A DNA stretch of 64,000 nt from the NCBI GenBank assembly GCA_007570785.1, contig ML664183.1, positions 20,324,407-20,388,406 of the forward strand. Direction: 5' to 3'. Within the stretch, counting starts at the first letter, position 1. The number at the start of each line of letters is the position of its first letter. Positions 50,436 to 63,960 of this stretch are shown here, in pieces. Both the position numbers and the translations under genes were made by a program. The notes below the pieces were generated by a model. The model saw nothing but the letters and a program-made list of their open reading frames with translations. It was not told where the DNA came from and ran no database searches. Source of the DNA: Antilocapra americana (lineage: Eukaryota; Chordata; Mammalia; Artiodactyla; Antilocapridae).

Positions 50436-51272
50436 CAAAGAGTGGGTGGTTTGAAATGGAGGCTATAGAAGGAGGGTCATAAATGGCAATGGCAGAAAAT
50501 AACTCAGGTTTTAAGTGGTTCCAATAGGGTGAAAAGTAAAGCCATTGGAGGAAAGGCATTCAAGGAATTGTGAGTTCAGGATATTGGAGGAATCCTCTTT
50601 GTGTATAATGAAATTGTCAAAATGTAGGAGGATTGTTGGAGAAAGTAATAGCAGCTTGGGAGCCAAACTCACTGACATATATTGGGGATTGACCAAGGCT
50701 TGGGAGTCCCAGCAATGAACTGAGGCAGTTAGTGACAGTCAGATGATAAAAATCAAGGCTGATTCTTAGGAAGGCAGGAGGGCCTAGAAGCAGGGATCGA
50801 TGTTAGCACTGAGGATGCTACTCTGCCAGCAGGTAGTATGAAGACTGACAAAAACAGAAAAAAAATACAAACAAACACCTCTGCTTGAGGAGGCAGCAGC
50901 AGAAGTAGTGGCCTCAGGGGAGAATCGGATTTGCCATAAGCAAGAAAGTTTTATCAAAGTTAAAAACTGTATCTTCATTCACTCTTACTAAATTTTTTTT
51001 CAATGATCTTCCATTAATTTTAGGGGAAAAGTTCCAATATTTTCAGTATGGTCTACACCTTATATACTTCCATCTCCAGCCCTGTCTCATTCACTTTCCC
51101 TCCCTCACTCTGCCAAGCTGAGTAAATATCTGTCAGTTGTTGGGAACTGTAATGATTTCCCTTCCTTCTTGGTTCTGGAACTTGTTGTTTTCTTTGCATA
51201 GTCATTTCTTTCCATGTCTCCCTTCTCTTTTCTGAAAGGATTTCAGATTTTATCATAAATGCATTATGACCT

Positions 51273-51480
51273 GATGTGAAGAGCCGATTCATTGGAAGAC
51301 TCTGATGCTGGGAAAGACTAAGGGCAAGAGGAGAAGAGAGAGACAGAAGATGAGATAGTTAGATGGCATCATTAACTCAATGGGCATAACTCTGTGAGAT
51401 GGTGAAGGACAGGGAAGACTGGTGTGCTGTAGTCCCTGGGAGCATAAAGAGTCAGACATGACTTAGCGACTGAACAACAA
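51273..51480 (+). mobile_element. BovB LINE, extreme 3' end
   Basis: GATGTGAAGAGCCGATTCAT, GGAAGACTCTGATGCTGGGA and GACATGACTTAGCGACTGAA are the final 200 bases of BovB in sense orientation. Confidence 0.88.
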
Positions 51481-51981
51481 CATATTTTGCTAGGAAGATT
51501 TCCTTGTATAAATATTGTGATTTACATATACATCACATTATGATTATTTTGAATTGAATCTTTCTAAATATGTTTTGGATAATTTTAGAAGAATACCTTA
51601 AATTTCCACATTATAGTTTATAGAATTCATATAAGAAACCCACAAACTTAATATTGGTTATGTACATATTATATAGATTATCTATATAGTTATATTCTAT
51701 TTATGTTCTTAGAATGTTTTAATTATTCTTAGTGTAGTAGTCTTATTATTTAGCCTTAACAGGAGGAGAAATGAAAATGTGACTTCATATAAGGTTTACA
51801 GATCTTACTTTGATTTAAAAAAATCTATGCCAGCCTTAATATTTTGTATACCAAAAGCTTTTTTCCTTACATTGGCCTTTGTTATAAATGAGAATGTTCT
51901 GGCCTTCATATCCATCATAACCATGGTGATCAGTCTTCACCATTATCTAAGAACAAAAATATTTGATTTATGTTGCATCTG

Positions 51982-52268
51982 AGTGAGTGAAAGTCGCTCA
52001 GCTGTGTCTAACTCTTTGCGACCCCATGGACGGTAGTCCACAGGATTCAGCAGACCAGAATATTGAAGTAGGTAGCCTTTCCCTTCATCAGGGAATCTTC
52101 CCAACCCAGATCTCCCACATTGCAGGTGGATTCTTTACCAGCTGAGCCATAAGGGAAGTCCAAGAATACTGGAGAGGATAGCCTTTCCCTTCTCCAGTGG
52201 ATCTTCCCAACCCAGGAGTGGAATCAGGGTCTCCTGCATTGCAGGTGGATTCTTTACCAACTGAGCTA
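51982..52268 (-). mobile_element. Bov-tA3-type SINE with duplicated head
   Basis: Antisense AGTGAAAGTCGCTCAGCTGT, then two tandem head units, the first ending GCTGAGCCATAAGGGAAGTC and the second at ACTGAGCTATTGC. Confidence 0.9.
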
Positions 52269-53072
52269 TTGCATCTATTTGATGTTTAATCTTGTCCTGA
52301 TAACTAAATGAGAACAGTGGAAATTGAAGATTTAATAAAGTATAAACAGCAAAAGAAAAATTATACTGGATTCAGTCTTTCTGTGACAAATATTTCCAGT
52401 AACAATGATATTTATAAATTTTACTAGTTTTATCAGAAAAAATGTCTAAATAATCTACACTTCTAAAGTAGTGATTTCATAGGATAGATGGTTTGGTGTT
52501 GAGTATTTTGAATAAATCTCAATATCAGATTGTCCTTGGTAATAGCCTACCACTGAGATTGTGTACAGCCTAAGAAACAGAATAGAAAAGTGATTATTGA
52601 CTGAAGCCAAATATATTGATAGCTTAGTCAAGGGTTGCCAATGTCATCAATGAGAAGTTTGGTAAAAGAAGGAGATCACTTCTGCTGGAACATAAATTTG
52701 TTCTAATACATTTTTTGTTTCCTTAATTACAAAAGGCCTAAACATAATTTAAATAGTAATGAAAGTTTTACATTTTAATTTCTACAGCACAACTCTGTGA
52801 AGCATTTTAAAATTGAAAGTAGCTCCAGCCAACTTTATACTAGGAAAGAGATCTGCAGACCAAACAGAAAACCAGTGCTTAAGACAATGCTGTCACAGTC
52901 ATATTCTAAAACAATATGATTAATTTCTGAAATATGAAAAAAATAAACCACCATAAAGCTCTAATTTTTAAATATTCTAAACTATACATAGTAACAGCCT
53001 GGATGAAAGTTAATCACATTGATGTTTTAGAAAACCTATTTCCAACATACAAAAGTTCTAGGTATTAAAACA

Positions 53073-53281
53073 CTGAAAGTGAAAGCTCAGTCGTGTCAAA
53101 TTCTTTGAGACTCTGTGGACTGTAGCCCACCAGGCTCCTCCATCCATGGGATTCTCCAGGCAAGAATACTGGAGTAGATTGTCATTTTTTTCTCGAAGGG
53201 ATCTTCCTGACCCAGGGACCGAACTCAGGTCTCCCATATTGCAGGCAGATGCTTAACCTCTGAGCCACCAGTGAAGCCCCT
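53073..53281 (-). mobile_element. Bov-tA SINE next to a PCDH15 exon
   Basis: Antisense, CACTGAAAGTGAAAGCTCAG to CTGAGCCACCAGTGAAGCCC. It lies just 47 bases downstream (in transcript sense) of the donor of the EC11 exon and is in the same orientation as the gene. Confidence 0.92.
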
Positions 53282-53319
53282 GGCTGGTACTGCACATACC
53301 TCCTTTATCTGAAGTTTTA

Positions 53320-53544
<225 letters not shown>

Positions 53545-54569
53545 CTAGGAGGGAAAAAGCACAGGTTATAAATAAGCTGGAAAGAAAGAACTTTTATGAA
53601 AGAGCTTATTTCTGGTTGCAAGACTGCTGTCTCTTGGGTAACAATAACACAATAAAGTCCTCCTAAAGTTATATTTTTCCAGGTACCATTATATAGATGT
53701 ATAGACTTTGTATACACAGGGTTGAACAACTGTTACGAGAAAGACAGTGACTACTGAACTGTGAATACAAAGGACAGAGACATAAACTCAGTCCTACTGA
53801 TGAACCAAGTGCTTTGACTGACATGCTTAATGGGATCAGCACTGGGTTGAGATCCAAATTGGTTTAAGGATGGCACTGTTTACCTAGTCATTGTCTTGTG
53901 TAGTAGGCATAGCATGTAATTGTGTTTTTGATCTACTTCCTGAAAGGAAAAAAAAACAATTAGAGTAATGCACTAAAATATTTCAGATGACACCAGGACA
54001 GTATTTAGAGCTTTTATAAGTCTAGAGTTATATAAAGAGATCCTGATTAGTAAATGCCATATCATAAGAGAGTATTAGAATACTAATGCAGTGTCTTTTT
54101 TCATCAGCTTGTATCCTGATTAACCAGATTTGTTCCTGATTGTAGGTACTTATGATCTACATGTTAAGGTTTCTTCACACTCAGAAATTAAAAAAAAAAA
54201 TAGTTGCTTAGAATATATTTTTTGAAAAATAAAGCTGGTAGCATAGTAATATTAGCCTGGCTCTTTTGTTTCTACTTCAGGGAATTTTTTCAGACTGCCA
54301 ATTTGTCACAGTGAAACATCTGAAAGAGGAATGGTGGATACGATAATTTTAGTGAGTTTATACAAGGCTATATAACTTTATTTGTGATACTAGACATGTA
54401 ACATTTAAATTTTAATTATAATTATTATTACCTGATTATTCTTATTTTTAAATATTATTATTAAATATCAGATGTCAAGCATTTATGATCCCTCATTACA
54501 ATGCTAAGAATTCTATAAAAATAATTTTGTTTAACAAAAATAAAACTCTCCAAGGAATATATTATTCTA

Positions 54570-54725
54570 GTACTTATATTAGTATTGTCCAACCGAACTT
54601 TTGGTGATGATGGAAATGATCTAAATGTCCTCTGTCCAATGCAGTAGTCACAAGCCACTGAATACTTGAAATGAGGTTATTGTGACTAAGGAAGTGAAAT
54701 GTGAATTTTGTATTAAATTTGAAAA
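54570..54725 (+). mobile_element. hAT-Charlie MER5A-like fragment
   Basis: ATTGTCCAACCGAACTTTTG, GTGATGATGGAAATGATCT and GCCACTGAATACTTGAAATG follow the MER5A order. Confidence 0.65.
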
Positions 54726-55914
54726 GCCAAAGGCTACACAGTGAGTGGCAAAGTTTGGCTATAAATAATTACAATAATAGTAAATGCTAGAAAATATGTG
54801 TTGAGATTCAGGACAAAAAAAAGTTTGAATCTCTAACTTTAAATTCTATATATGTGTTTAACCATTTAAAACATTTCAGGATAACTCTGCTAGACAAGGT
54901 AACTTGAAATTAAAAAATCCAGATACTTTCCTTTGGGATAAAATATTTCTTGAAATTCAAAAGTTAAAATTCTCAGTTTTAGAATAGGACAAGCTCGAAC
55001 TATCAGTTCATCTTTTTAACTGCCCTGTATGTTTTACATAATGGCAGAGCTTCATTTCTGTATTAGAGGAATAGGAATTACATTCTGACATAGGTCACAT
55101 TATCACTATACAAAGAAAAAAAAAGAAAGAAAAAATAGTATTCAAAATGTTTATTTTTAAACTTTAAACCCAAGTTTTTATACATTTAACAAAGTATAGA
55201 GTAAGAAATAAAAAGCATATTCCCAACTAAAATTAAAATGAGTTTGGATTAAGTACAAAAAGATATTTCTTTCATATACTAGGAGAAAATTTAAGATATA
55301 CTGAATCACTCAAAAATATGGTTGAATATTATTCTTTCACTTATGATTAACATGAGTATTTTCTTTGGAATAAACTTTTTACCATTAATGAAACTTTAAT
55401 GAGGTATAAGAAACTGGCACAAAACATGTACAAATCATAAATATACAGTTCAATAAAAAATTGCAGAAAATATATAAATCCAATGAACAAGCACCTACAT
55501 CAAAAAATAAAACATTACCAGCATCCCAGAATATTCATCATATCCTTCCAGCCATACTCTGTTCCTCAAAGAACCCACTACCCTGATTATCAACAACATT
55601 GATCAGTTATGCTTATTTTTAAATGTTATATAAATGGGATCATAATTTATGGTCTGTTTTTTGTCTAACTTCTACTCAGTTTTTATTGTAAGATTCCAAA
55701 CCTTAATATTTTAAAACAATCTCTGTAACACAGTAGAAAAGAAAAGAAAAGCCATTTACAGCAAAATCATTTTGATTGTTTTGATTGCTTTGTATATTAA
55801 GCTTCTTTGCATTGTTCTTACTGATTACTTCCAATTTCAATAGACATGTAATTTTAATTTGCTGTATTCCTAATTTACTAAATTATTATAGTGGCATATT
55901 TTGCCTTAACAGAT

Positions 55915-56415
55915 TCAGTTCAGTTCAGTCGCTCAGTTGTGTCTGACTCTTTGCGACCCCATGAATGCCAGCATGCCAGGCCTCCCTGTTCATCACCAAC
56001 TCCCGGAGTCCACCCAAACTCATGTCCATTGAGTCAGTGATGCAATCCAGCCATCTCATCCTCTATTGTCCCCTTCTCCTCCTGCCCCCAATCCTTCCCA
56101 GCATCAGGGTCTTTTCCAATGAGTCAACGGTGGCCAAAGTATTAGAGTTTCAGCTTCAACATCAGTCCTTCCAGTGAACACCCAGGACTGATCTCCTTTA
56201 GGATGATGGACTGGTTGGATTTCCTTGCTGTCCAAGGGACTCTTAAGAGTCTTCTCCAACACCACAGTTCAAAAGCATCAATTCTACAGTGCTCAGGTTT
56301 CTTCAGAGTCCAATTTTCACATCCATATATGACTACTGGAAAAACCATAGTTCTGACTAGATTGACCTTTGTTGGCAAAGTAATGTCTCTGCTTTTTAAT
56401 CTGCTATCTAATCAA
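55915..56415 (-). mobile_element. BovB LINE, 3' part of a rearranged copy
   Basis: The minus strand has VNLVRTMVFPVVIYGCENWT, AFELWCWRRLLRVPWTARKS and NQSIILKEISPG from the RT C-terminus and ends in the BovB 3' terminus at 55915. At about 56415 it switches directly to the inverted 5' segment. Confidence 0.88.
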
Positions 56416-56600
56416 ACTGATCACATGGACCACAGCCTTATCTAACTCAATGAAACTATGAGCCATGCCATATAGGGCCACCTGAGATGGACAGGTCATG
56501 GTGGATAGTTCTGACAAAACGTGGTCCACTGGAGAAGGAAATGGCAAACCTCGTCAATAGTTTTGCCTTGAGAACCCCATGAATGTATGAAAAGGCAGAA
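56416..56600 (+). mobile_element. BovB LINE, 5'-UTR segment in opposite orientation
   Basis: CTCAATGAAACTATGAGCCA, GGTCATGGTGGATAGTTCTG and GAGAACCCCATGAATGTATG match the BovB region just upstream of its ORF, on the plus strand. AACAGAT at 55908-55914 and 56602-56608 may be a target-site duplication around both segments. Confidence 0.7.
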
Positions 56601-57062
56601 AAACAGATATAATTCCATAATGACCCATTTTTTTCCCTTCTGCTCATACATTGTCCTTCTCTCCTTCCCCCTCCCCACTGGTAACAACTGGATTGTTCTC
56701 TATATCTGTGAGTCTGCTTCTTTGGTGTTTTTTAGTTTTTTTCAACTATATAAAACTACTGTCAAATATATGCTATCTGTAATGGCTCCACTTAGTTTCT
56801 GATTCTTTTAATAGATTTGATCATCTTTGGAGTCTGAAAAGATCTCATTTCAGAACACATGTATGAGGATAGTTGCGAGGATCATTAGCAGTCTTTCAAA
56901 TCTCTTCCCTCTCTCTCACATTAAGTTGAAACTAGCAAGTTAAAATGTGAATGATAAAAATTCCATTGGTACTCTGCTTATGATCAATTTAAAGGATTTT
57001 CAAGTTTAAATTTGTCTATTTAATTTTCAACAAGCACATGGTTTTAAACCAAAACTTATATA

Positions 57063-57105
57063 CAGTTGACCCTTGCACAACATGGATTTGAACTGCAGAG
57101 GGTTC
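57063..57105 (+). mobile_element. Tigger2-like terminal fragment
   Basis: CAGTTGACCCTTGCACAACA followed by TGGATTTGAACTGCAGAGGG resembles the terminal repeat of a Tigger2-type element. Only about 40 bases match. Confidence 0.45.
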
Positions 57106-57223
57106 AGTTAAAGCCAGTGACTGAGGCTGGGTCAAACTTAGATTAGCAACCAGTAAAGTGCTCTTTAAAACACAAGGTCTATTTATGTTACTTATATAAT
57201 ATCATGTTGTTGCTGCTTTGGTG

Positions 57224-57660
57224 AGCTACATTTATTGAACAATTATGATTGTCCAGGGGTTGTGTAAATACTTTTCATACATAATCTCATGTCATCCTTT
57301 CTACTGAGCAAGTTTTATTGCTATTAATTTATAGGTGCAGAGATGGAGGCTCAGAGAGATCAGTGATTGGCTCACAATCATAGAGATGTGTGTTAGTTGC
57401 TCAGTCCTGTCTGACTTTTTGAGATCCCATGGACTGTAGCCCACCAGGCTCCTCCATCCATGGGATTTTCCAGGCAAGAATACTGGAGTGGGTTGCCATT
57501 TCCTTCTCCAGGGGATCTTCCTGACCCAGGGATAGAAGCCAGGTATCACACATTGCAGACTCTTTACTGTCTGAGCCACCAGGGAAGCCCTCACATTATA
57601 AAGATAGTTGATAGCAAAGTTGGGTAGATCTCACACTAAAATCTATATTATAATCACTGC
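57224..57660 (-). mobile_element. MIR SINE, interrupted by a Bov-tA
   Basis: TTTATTGAACAATTATGATT, CATACATAATCTCATGTCAT and GATGGAGGCTCAGAGAGATC are antisense MIR. The Bov-tA at 57384-57590 splits it, and remnants continue to about 57660. Confidence 0.55.
57384..57590 (-). mobile_element. Bov-tA SINE
   Basis: Antisense, GATGTGTGTTAGTTGCTCAG to CTGAGCCACCAGGGAAGCCC, nested in the MIR. Confidence 0.92.
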
Positions 57661-57689
57661 ATTCAATACGTCAGACTAAGTATCAGAAC

Positions 57690-58643
57690 TAAAATTCCAG
57701 TGAAATCAACATTGAAAGCTGGATAATAGGGAAAGGAGTACGTCAAGGCTATATATGGTCACCCTGCTTATTTAACTTATATGCAGAGTACATCATGAGA
57801 AATGCAGGGCTGGATGAAGCACAAGCTGGAATCAAGATTGCTGAGAGAAATATCAATAACCTCAGTTATTCAGGTGACACAACCCTTATGGAAGAAAGAG
57901 AAGAACTTAAGACCCTCTTGAAAGTGAAAGAGGAGAGTGAAAAAGTTGGCTTAAAACTCAACATTCAGAAAACTAAGATCATGGCATCTTGTCCTATTAT
58001 TTCATGTAAAATAGATGGGGTAATAGTGGAAATAGTGACAGGCTTTATTTTGGGAGGCTCCAGTATCACTCCAGATGGTGACTGCAGCCATGAAATTAAA
58101 AGACACTTGCTCCTTGGAAGAAAAGAAGCAACTTAGACAGCATATTAAAAGGCAGAGACATTACTTTGCCAACAAAGGGCCGTCTAGTCAAAGCTATGGT
58201 TTTTCCAGTTGTCATGTATGGATGTGAGAGCTGGACTATAAAGCAAGTTGAGCACCAAAGAACTGATGCCATTGAACTGTGGTGTTGGAGAAGACTCTTG
58301 AGAATCCCTTAAACTGCAAGGAGATCGAACCAGTCAACCCTGAAGAAAATCAGTCCTGAATATTCAATGGAAGAACTGATGGTGAACCTGAAACTCTAAT
58401 ACTTGGCCACCTGTTGTGAAGAACTGACTCTTTGGAAAAGACCCTGATGATGGGAAAGAATGAAGGCTGGAGGAGAAGGGGACAACAGAGGATGAGATGG
58501 CTGGATTGCATCACTGACTCAATCGATATGATTTTGGGTAAACTCTGGGAGTTGGCGATGGACAGGGAGGCCTGGCGTGCTGCAGTTCATGGAGTTGGGA
58601 AGAGTTGGACACAACTAAGTGACTGAATTGACTGACTGAATGG
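57690..58643 (+). mobile_element. BovB LINE, 5'-truncated, RT remnant
   Basis: Sense-strand RT remnant: GKGVRQGYIWSPCLFNLYAE, a mutated active site reading YSGDTTLM where Y-A-D-D is expected, then VKEESEKVGLKLNIQKTKIM, and [20 protein letters not shown] near the end. The final bases are GACACAACTAAGTGACTGAA. Frameshifts occur near 58040 and 58135. The lost catalytic residue shows it is dead. Confidence 0.93.
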
Positions 58644-61600
58644 AAAAGATTGTAATAATTTTTCCTAAACATATCAAGGAGATAGGAAGAAAATAAGTAT
58701 GAAGGTCAAAAACTAAATAAAAACAAGAATCTAGACAGTTTAGTACTGATAGTAAGTTCACTTACAGGGTTTCTGTTGATCCAAGTGAACTTAAAATTTA
58801 TTTATGAGGTCTTGAGTGTCTCAGAGAATAGGAGGCAAGATCCAAGGCCCACTCACAGATGTGAGTCTAATAAGACTCCACTCTGAAGAATGCAAGATTG
58901 CTATGTTCTCATTTTAAAGGTGAATGAGAAATTCATCTCCCTTTTCCAGCTACCACTGCCATTGCCACCCAAAACTGAAAAGAAAACTGCCTGGTTTAAA
59001 CCTTGATGTTGAATGCAGTGGAGAAAATACAGAAAGCAAAGAAACCCAAACTTTATTGAGACTCAATCTATAACCAACACAAGCCTTCATCAGAATATGC
59101 AGCCTTTATTCATACACACTGATTTCCTCAACTCAAGGATAAATCATAATGTTATCAATTTGTAAATTCAGTGGTCCTGAACTCTACCTGAATAAATAGA
59201 AGAACCACAACTGAGAATTTGATTTTTAATGATAACAGCCTAGCTTTCTCACAGAAGCAAACACTTTTTCAAAGACGTTACCTACAATCTACCTCAAGGA
59301 ATTCTAACAAATAAACTCCAAGAAAGATGAAAAGTTATAGTCAGGTAATTCGCAAAATGAGTAGGAAACCAAGTATCATGAAAAGAGAGTCCACTGAGAT
59401 AGAAAATCAAAGTCATACCCACAAAGGCTTTAGATATCTGAATTAGGAAAACAGTATAATGTAAATGTTCAATATGTTTCATTAAATAATAGAGATTTTT
59501 AAAATATAAATAAAATGAGAATAGTTGAACAGAAGTAAAATGTATCTTCTAGAAGTAAAAAAAATAATAACTGAAATAAAAAAAACTCATAGATGAAGTT
59601 GTTAGAAGCTTATGCATAGGGCACAAGAGTTTTATTGTACTGAAAAAAAGGAAAAATTAGGTTTTACACATTCTAGAGGACTAAAAACCAGATTGGAAGG
59701 AAACACTTTGCCTAAGATATTTTTAATGAACTCAAATATAAATACAGCAAAATAGCCACAGGTATTTTTTTAATAAATAAATTATTAAGAATATAATTGG
59801 CATTGTTTCCATAAAAACTGGAAAACATTCATAGAAATAGTCTATGAAAGGGAAAAAAGGAAAATTATAAATGTATTCCATCAATTTTTTAGATTGTAAT
59901 AAGGGGACATCTAACAAATTTGGCTAAACTAACGTTAAAAAATTAAATCTGATCTATTGTAAAATTCTAAATGAATCAAATTTACTAAAGAATCAATGCC
60001 ACTTTATTTATTCCATCAGCTCCTTTATAATAAAAACTTATATTCGGTTCCTGACACAGCCATTATTATATGGAAGAAGTAACACTGGAAGATTTGATTC
60101 ACTGACTTTCGTGAGTTTCTCTTTATGAGCAAAATCAGGAATGTTATGTCTAGAGCTGTTTTTAAAAATGAAAGTCAGACATGAATATTATAATTATACT
60201 TGCTGTAATCATATTTTTAAATGAAAACTAGGACACAGAAAACCACTTAGGTGTTTCTAAGACCTCATCTGGAAAGTTTAATGCACACAGGTGGCCAACA
60301 TTAAGAGAAAATCACCAAATAATTGCTTCTATCATACAGGGGAGTAGGTGAGCACATTAATTTTCTCACAGCCTAAATAACTGTTCCCCTCTGTTGACTA
60401 AATGAATACTATGGATGCAGAAATATTACGGGAATAATTAGTGATGTCCAGAGAACTTCCAAAGCCCATTAAAGTCCAATGATGCTACCTTTAACTTTTG
60501 CTTCTCAATTAGACCCCATTTTAACATTTAACAGTGAAGGCTTACTCTCCCTGAAATTAGAGTGTAAGTATTTTAGATTGTTGGGGTAAAAAAACTCAGA
60601 TCTTACATTGCCACCAATGAATGTCAGCATGTCAAGCTGTGTTTGTAAGGGACAAAAAGAACAGAGCTTTGACTTAGACTAGTTGAACTTGGCTTTTGTA
60701 TTTTTAGGAACTATAAAGAAACCTTCACTTTAAAGCCCTTAAAGGCTATACGCCCAACGTATACTAAATATAAACAAGGAAAGTGTCAGATAGATTGATC
60801 TATTTAGAAGGCTATTTAGGACGTCTATAAAAACAACAGCAAAAAAGAAACAAAAAAAAAAAGAAAACATTTTAAAGATTTTAAATAAGAAAGCTTAGTA
60901 TCTTATTTTTTATAAGAATGCCAATAAAAAGGACCAGAGTCCAATAGAAATAATTCTTTAATTTCAATAAGGACATCGATCCTTTAAGTATAATGTAATT
61001 CAGAGACAGTCTAATGAGTAAATCAAAACTTAGTGTAGAAACAACTGTCTAAAAATGGTTTGTCATATCATGTAACACAGTATTACAGAATTTTCAGGGG
61101 TTTATTATTATTTTATTATAGCTAGACATTGCCAAAATTTTCACGTAAGTTAAAGAGTGATGCCAAATAACACAATAATATCTAGTTGAAAAATTAAATA
61201 AAGAAACTGGAGATTAGCAAACTATTCCCTTTATATTTTTTAAAGTTATACACTGAAACATTCCGTATTATAGGAAGCATGAGAATACAAAATAAGAATG
61301 TCTTGCACTTACATAATAATGGAAGCATTTTTTCAGTTTTCATTCAATTCCTTTGTAAAATATTTTGGAAAATAAATATTACCTCAAAAATAATTTGTTA
61401 TTTTCCTCATCATTGCTAATATAATGTGATCATATATTCTCCAATGATGCTTTGAAATGAACTCTGAAATCATTTTTTCTAACTTCTCATTCATGTGGAA
61501 AAGAAAGAAATTGCAGTCTACTCAATAGACATAGTATCAAAAGAAAATACATGCATAATTTGAGCCCTCTAAGAGAGGAAACTAGCTTTTAAAGTTGATT

Positions 61601-61965
61601 TTGGATAAATAAAAATGTTGTAGATTTTTACTGAAAATTAACATATTAACATTTTGAGAAATTTGTACTTTTGTAAGAATTCTATAGTTGCAAATCCTAA
61701 ATCCTCAGTATTCAAAGGAAATTTAAGGACATACTCATTACCTCAAGCTTTCTGGTTCTTCCTTAGTTACATTACATTCAATCAGTTAAAACCAAATTTA
61801 GTATCTTCTCAGCTCTCACCCTCTAGTCCTTCCTCTGGCTACCATACTTGTTTCTCCTCTGTCTTCTCTTTGCATGGTAAGGGCATTAGCTCATGTGGAT
61901 TGACTGAGCTAAAAATCTCAATAGGGTCTTCAACTGTCATTTCTCATCTCTTTCTTTTCTACTCC

Positions 61966-63089
61966 TGCAGGGAGCCGTCAGGATGCCCCCTTGTTCGGAT
62001 GACAAGGTCACGAGACTAAGAAAGAAATTGCAAGGCTGACTTTCTTTATCGGGGCATCCTGGGCAAGCCCCACCCTGGTATTTTTCTTGGAAGTTCTGTC
62101 CATGCTCGGAACATTGGCTCATCTCAGTAGGTCAGTCACAGTTGAAAAGAATTTGTCCTGAGATTATCCCCCCAGACCTTATTGACCAGAGGATCCAGGA
62201 AGGTTCCCCGGGGGCTAAGGAGGAATGAAAGGGACATTTAAATAGATTACTACTCCTCCTACTATTACTGGGGAGTTTACCAAGAGTTCTCTGGGGGTCA
62301 TGGCAAGGCCACCACCAAAAAGGCTCGTACTTGGGTCACCTTTCCACCTCCCACTCCCCTGACCACTCCACAGAGGAGGCTCTCTTCCTTGAAAAAATCA
62401 GGCTAGATTGGGACTAAGGAATGCTCATAATTGTGGCCAGCATAGTTGGAGATATTGATTGCTTTAGGATAATGTAGACATAGGAATTCATTATAGTAGT
62501 TATAAGGTTAATAGGGTTTTATTGTTAAAGCAGTGCTGCTTGACTGTCTCTTAGTCCTCTTTCCTCTTTCTAAACTGTCTCTTTGTCCTCTTTCCTCGTA
62601 AGAACTGAAGTAGGTTACTAGAATAAACAGTCTCAAGCTTAAGCCCTTCCCTCTAGCTTCTACATAGTTGTGCCTGATAAGAGAAATGTAACCTTTCTAC
62701 TTAGGTTGATGTACTTATCATGATTGAATGAAGTATACTGAAGACATTCAAATGGTAAACATACTATTGTTAAATCTAATTACATAAAAATCTGACTTCT
62801 GTAAGGGGAATGTTTCATGATAGTTTGGGGAATGAGCTCAATGATAAGGTTGCTATGGAAGGTAGAAAACAAAAAAATTGTATAGAATGATAGGTGATGT
62901 AATGGGGATGTCTTTTGGCTATAAAACTGTAAGCCAACAACAATATACGAGAGATTTCTCCAACACCCCACAAAACTAACAGCAATAAAGAGAGACTGCT
63001 CCATCACCACACATCGACTCAGCTCATTTCTTCGCCGATGCCACTCATCCCTCAAGACCCCCGGACCCCGCTGGGGCTGGACCCCTGCA
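61966..63089 (+). mobile_element. Solo LTR of a ruminant endogenous retrovirus (1124 bp)
   Basis: It begins TGCAGGGAGCC and ends ACCCCTGCA, so the termini TGCAGGG/CCCTGCA are inverted repeats with TG...CA ends. The flanking hexamers TACTCC (61960-61965) and TACTCT (63090-63095) match at five of six bases, like an old 6-bp target duplication. AATAAA near 62985-62990 is the likely polyadenylation signal. No gag, pol or env lies inside or beside it. Confidence 0.85.
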
Positions 63090-63799
63090 TACTCTCAGTC
63101 CACCAGCAAGCCCAATGAGTTCTACTCTGAAATATTTCTTGCTTCAGTGACTATCCATCAAGCTGACATTGCCCAATTTCAGGCTCTCGTTTCATTTTTA
63201 AATTCAACAATAGCTTAAAAATGAATGATGCCCCCACCTCCTAGAAGATGAAATTTAAGACAAGTCCATGAAGTATTCCCAGTCTAATCCCAGTTTAACA
63301 TTCCATTTTCTTGCTCTATATTTACTCTGCTTATATTTCTCCAAAACCTTTTTTTTTGGAAGAACAATTTATGTTCTTTCATGTTTACTTCTGAACAATT
63401 TATGTTCTTTCATGATCCCAGTCCTTTGCATGCATAGCTTCTTATCGCTTAAAATGTCTCATGTCTGCTAGGCCATATTCACCCCTAAACTACACTATTG
63501 CACACGTGTGTGTGGGCATGTACATACACAAACATATTGAATATATGCAATGTTGAATAAGGTACTAAAACAGCTTAAAAAACTGCTTTTCTGAAGGCTA
63601 TCCCCTAGGGAGTGCTACATGTTTTCAGTAGTAAATTTTTAGTATACTTTTTACCTTGGCATATTCTAAGAGTTAATTATGTCTTCATTACACATAAAAT
63701 TTGTTTCCAATTATATTTTTTATTCTGGATTAATGTCCAATAAATGGTCAAATAATATTTGGCTGAAATATCAGTAAAATATTAGAGATTAATATTTAG

Positions 63800-63960
63800 A
63801 AGTGATGGATATGCTTGAGTCTACCACTTAAAGGCTATATGAACCTAGGCAAACAACTCTCTAGGGCTTAGTTCTTCATTATAAATGAATAAAATAGGAC
63901 ATGCTGAATAGGGTGGCTGTGAATATTCACTGAGGTATAAAACACAGTGACTGGTATGAA
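63800..63960 (+). mobile_element. MIR SINE fragment
   Basis: GAGTCTACCACTTAAAGGCT, ATATGAACCTAGGCAAACAA and ACACAGTGACTGGTATGAA are diverged MIR in sense orientation. Confidence 0.55.

Noticed and set aside
58766..58789. A 24-base minus-strand candidate micro-exon (FTWINRNP) between AG and GTAAGT
   Set aside because: The acceptor has no real pyrimidine tract, I cannot match the peptide to PCDH15, and such pairs of sites occur by chance in 10 kb of intron.
61654..62122. Open frames of 121 and 61 codons at the left end of the LTR
   Set aside because: They cross the LTR boundary, have no homology I recognise, and no splice or promoter support.
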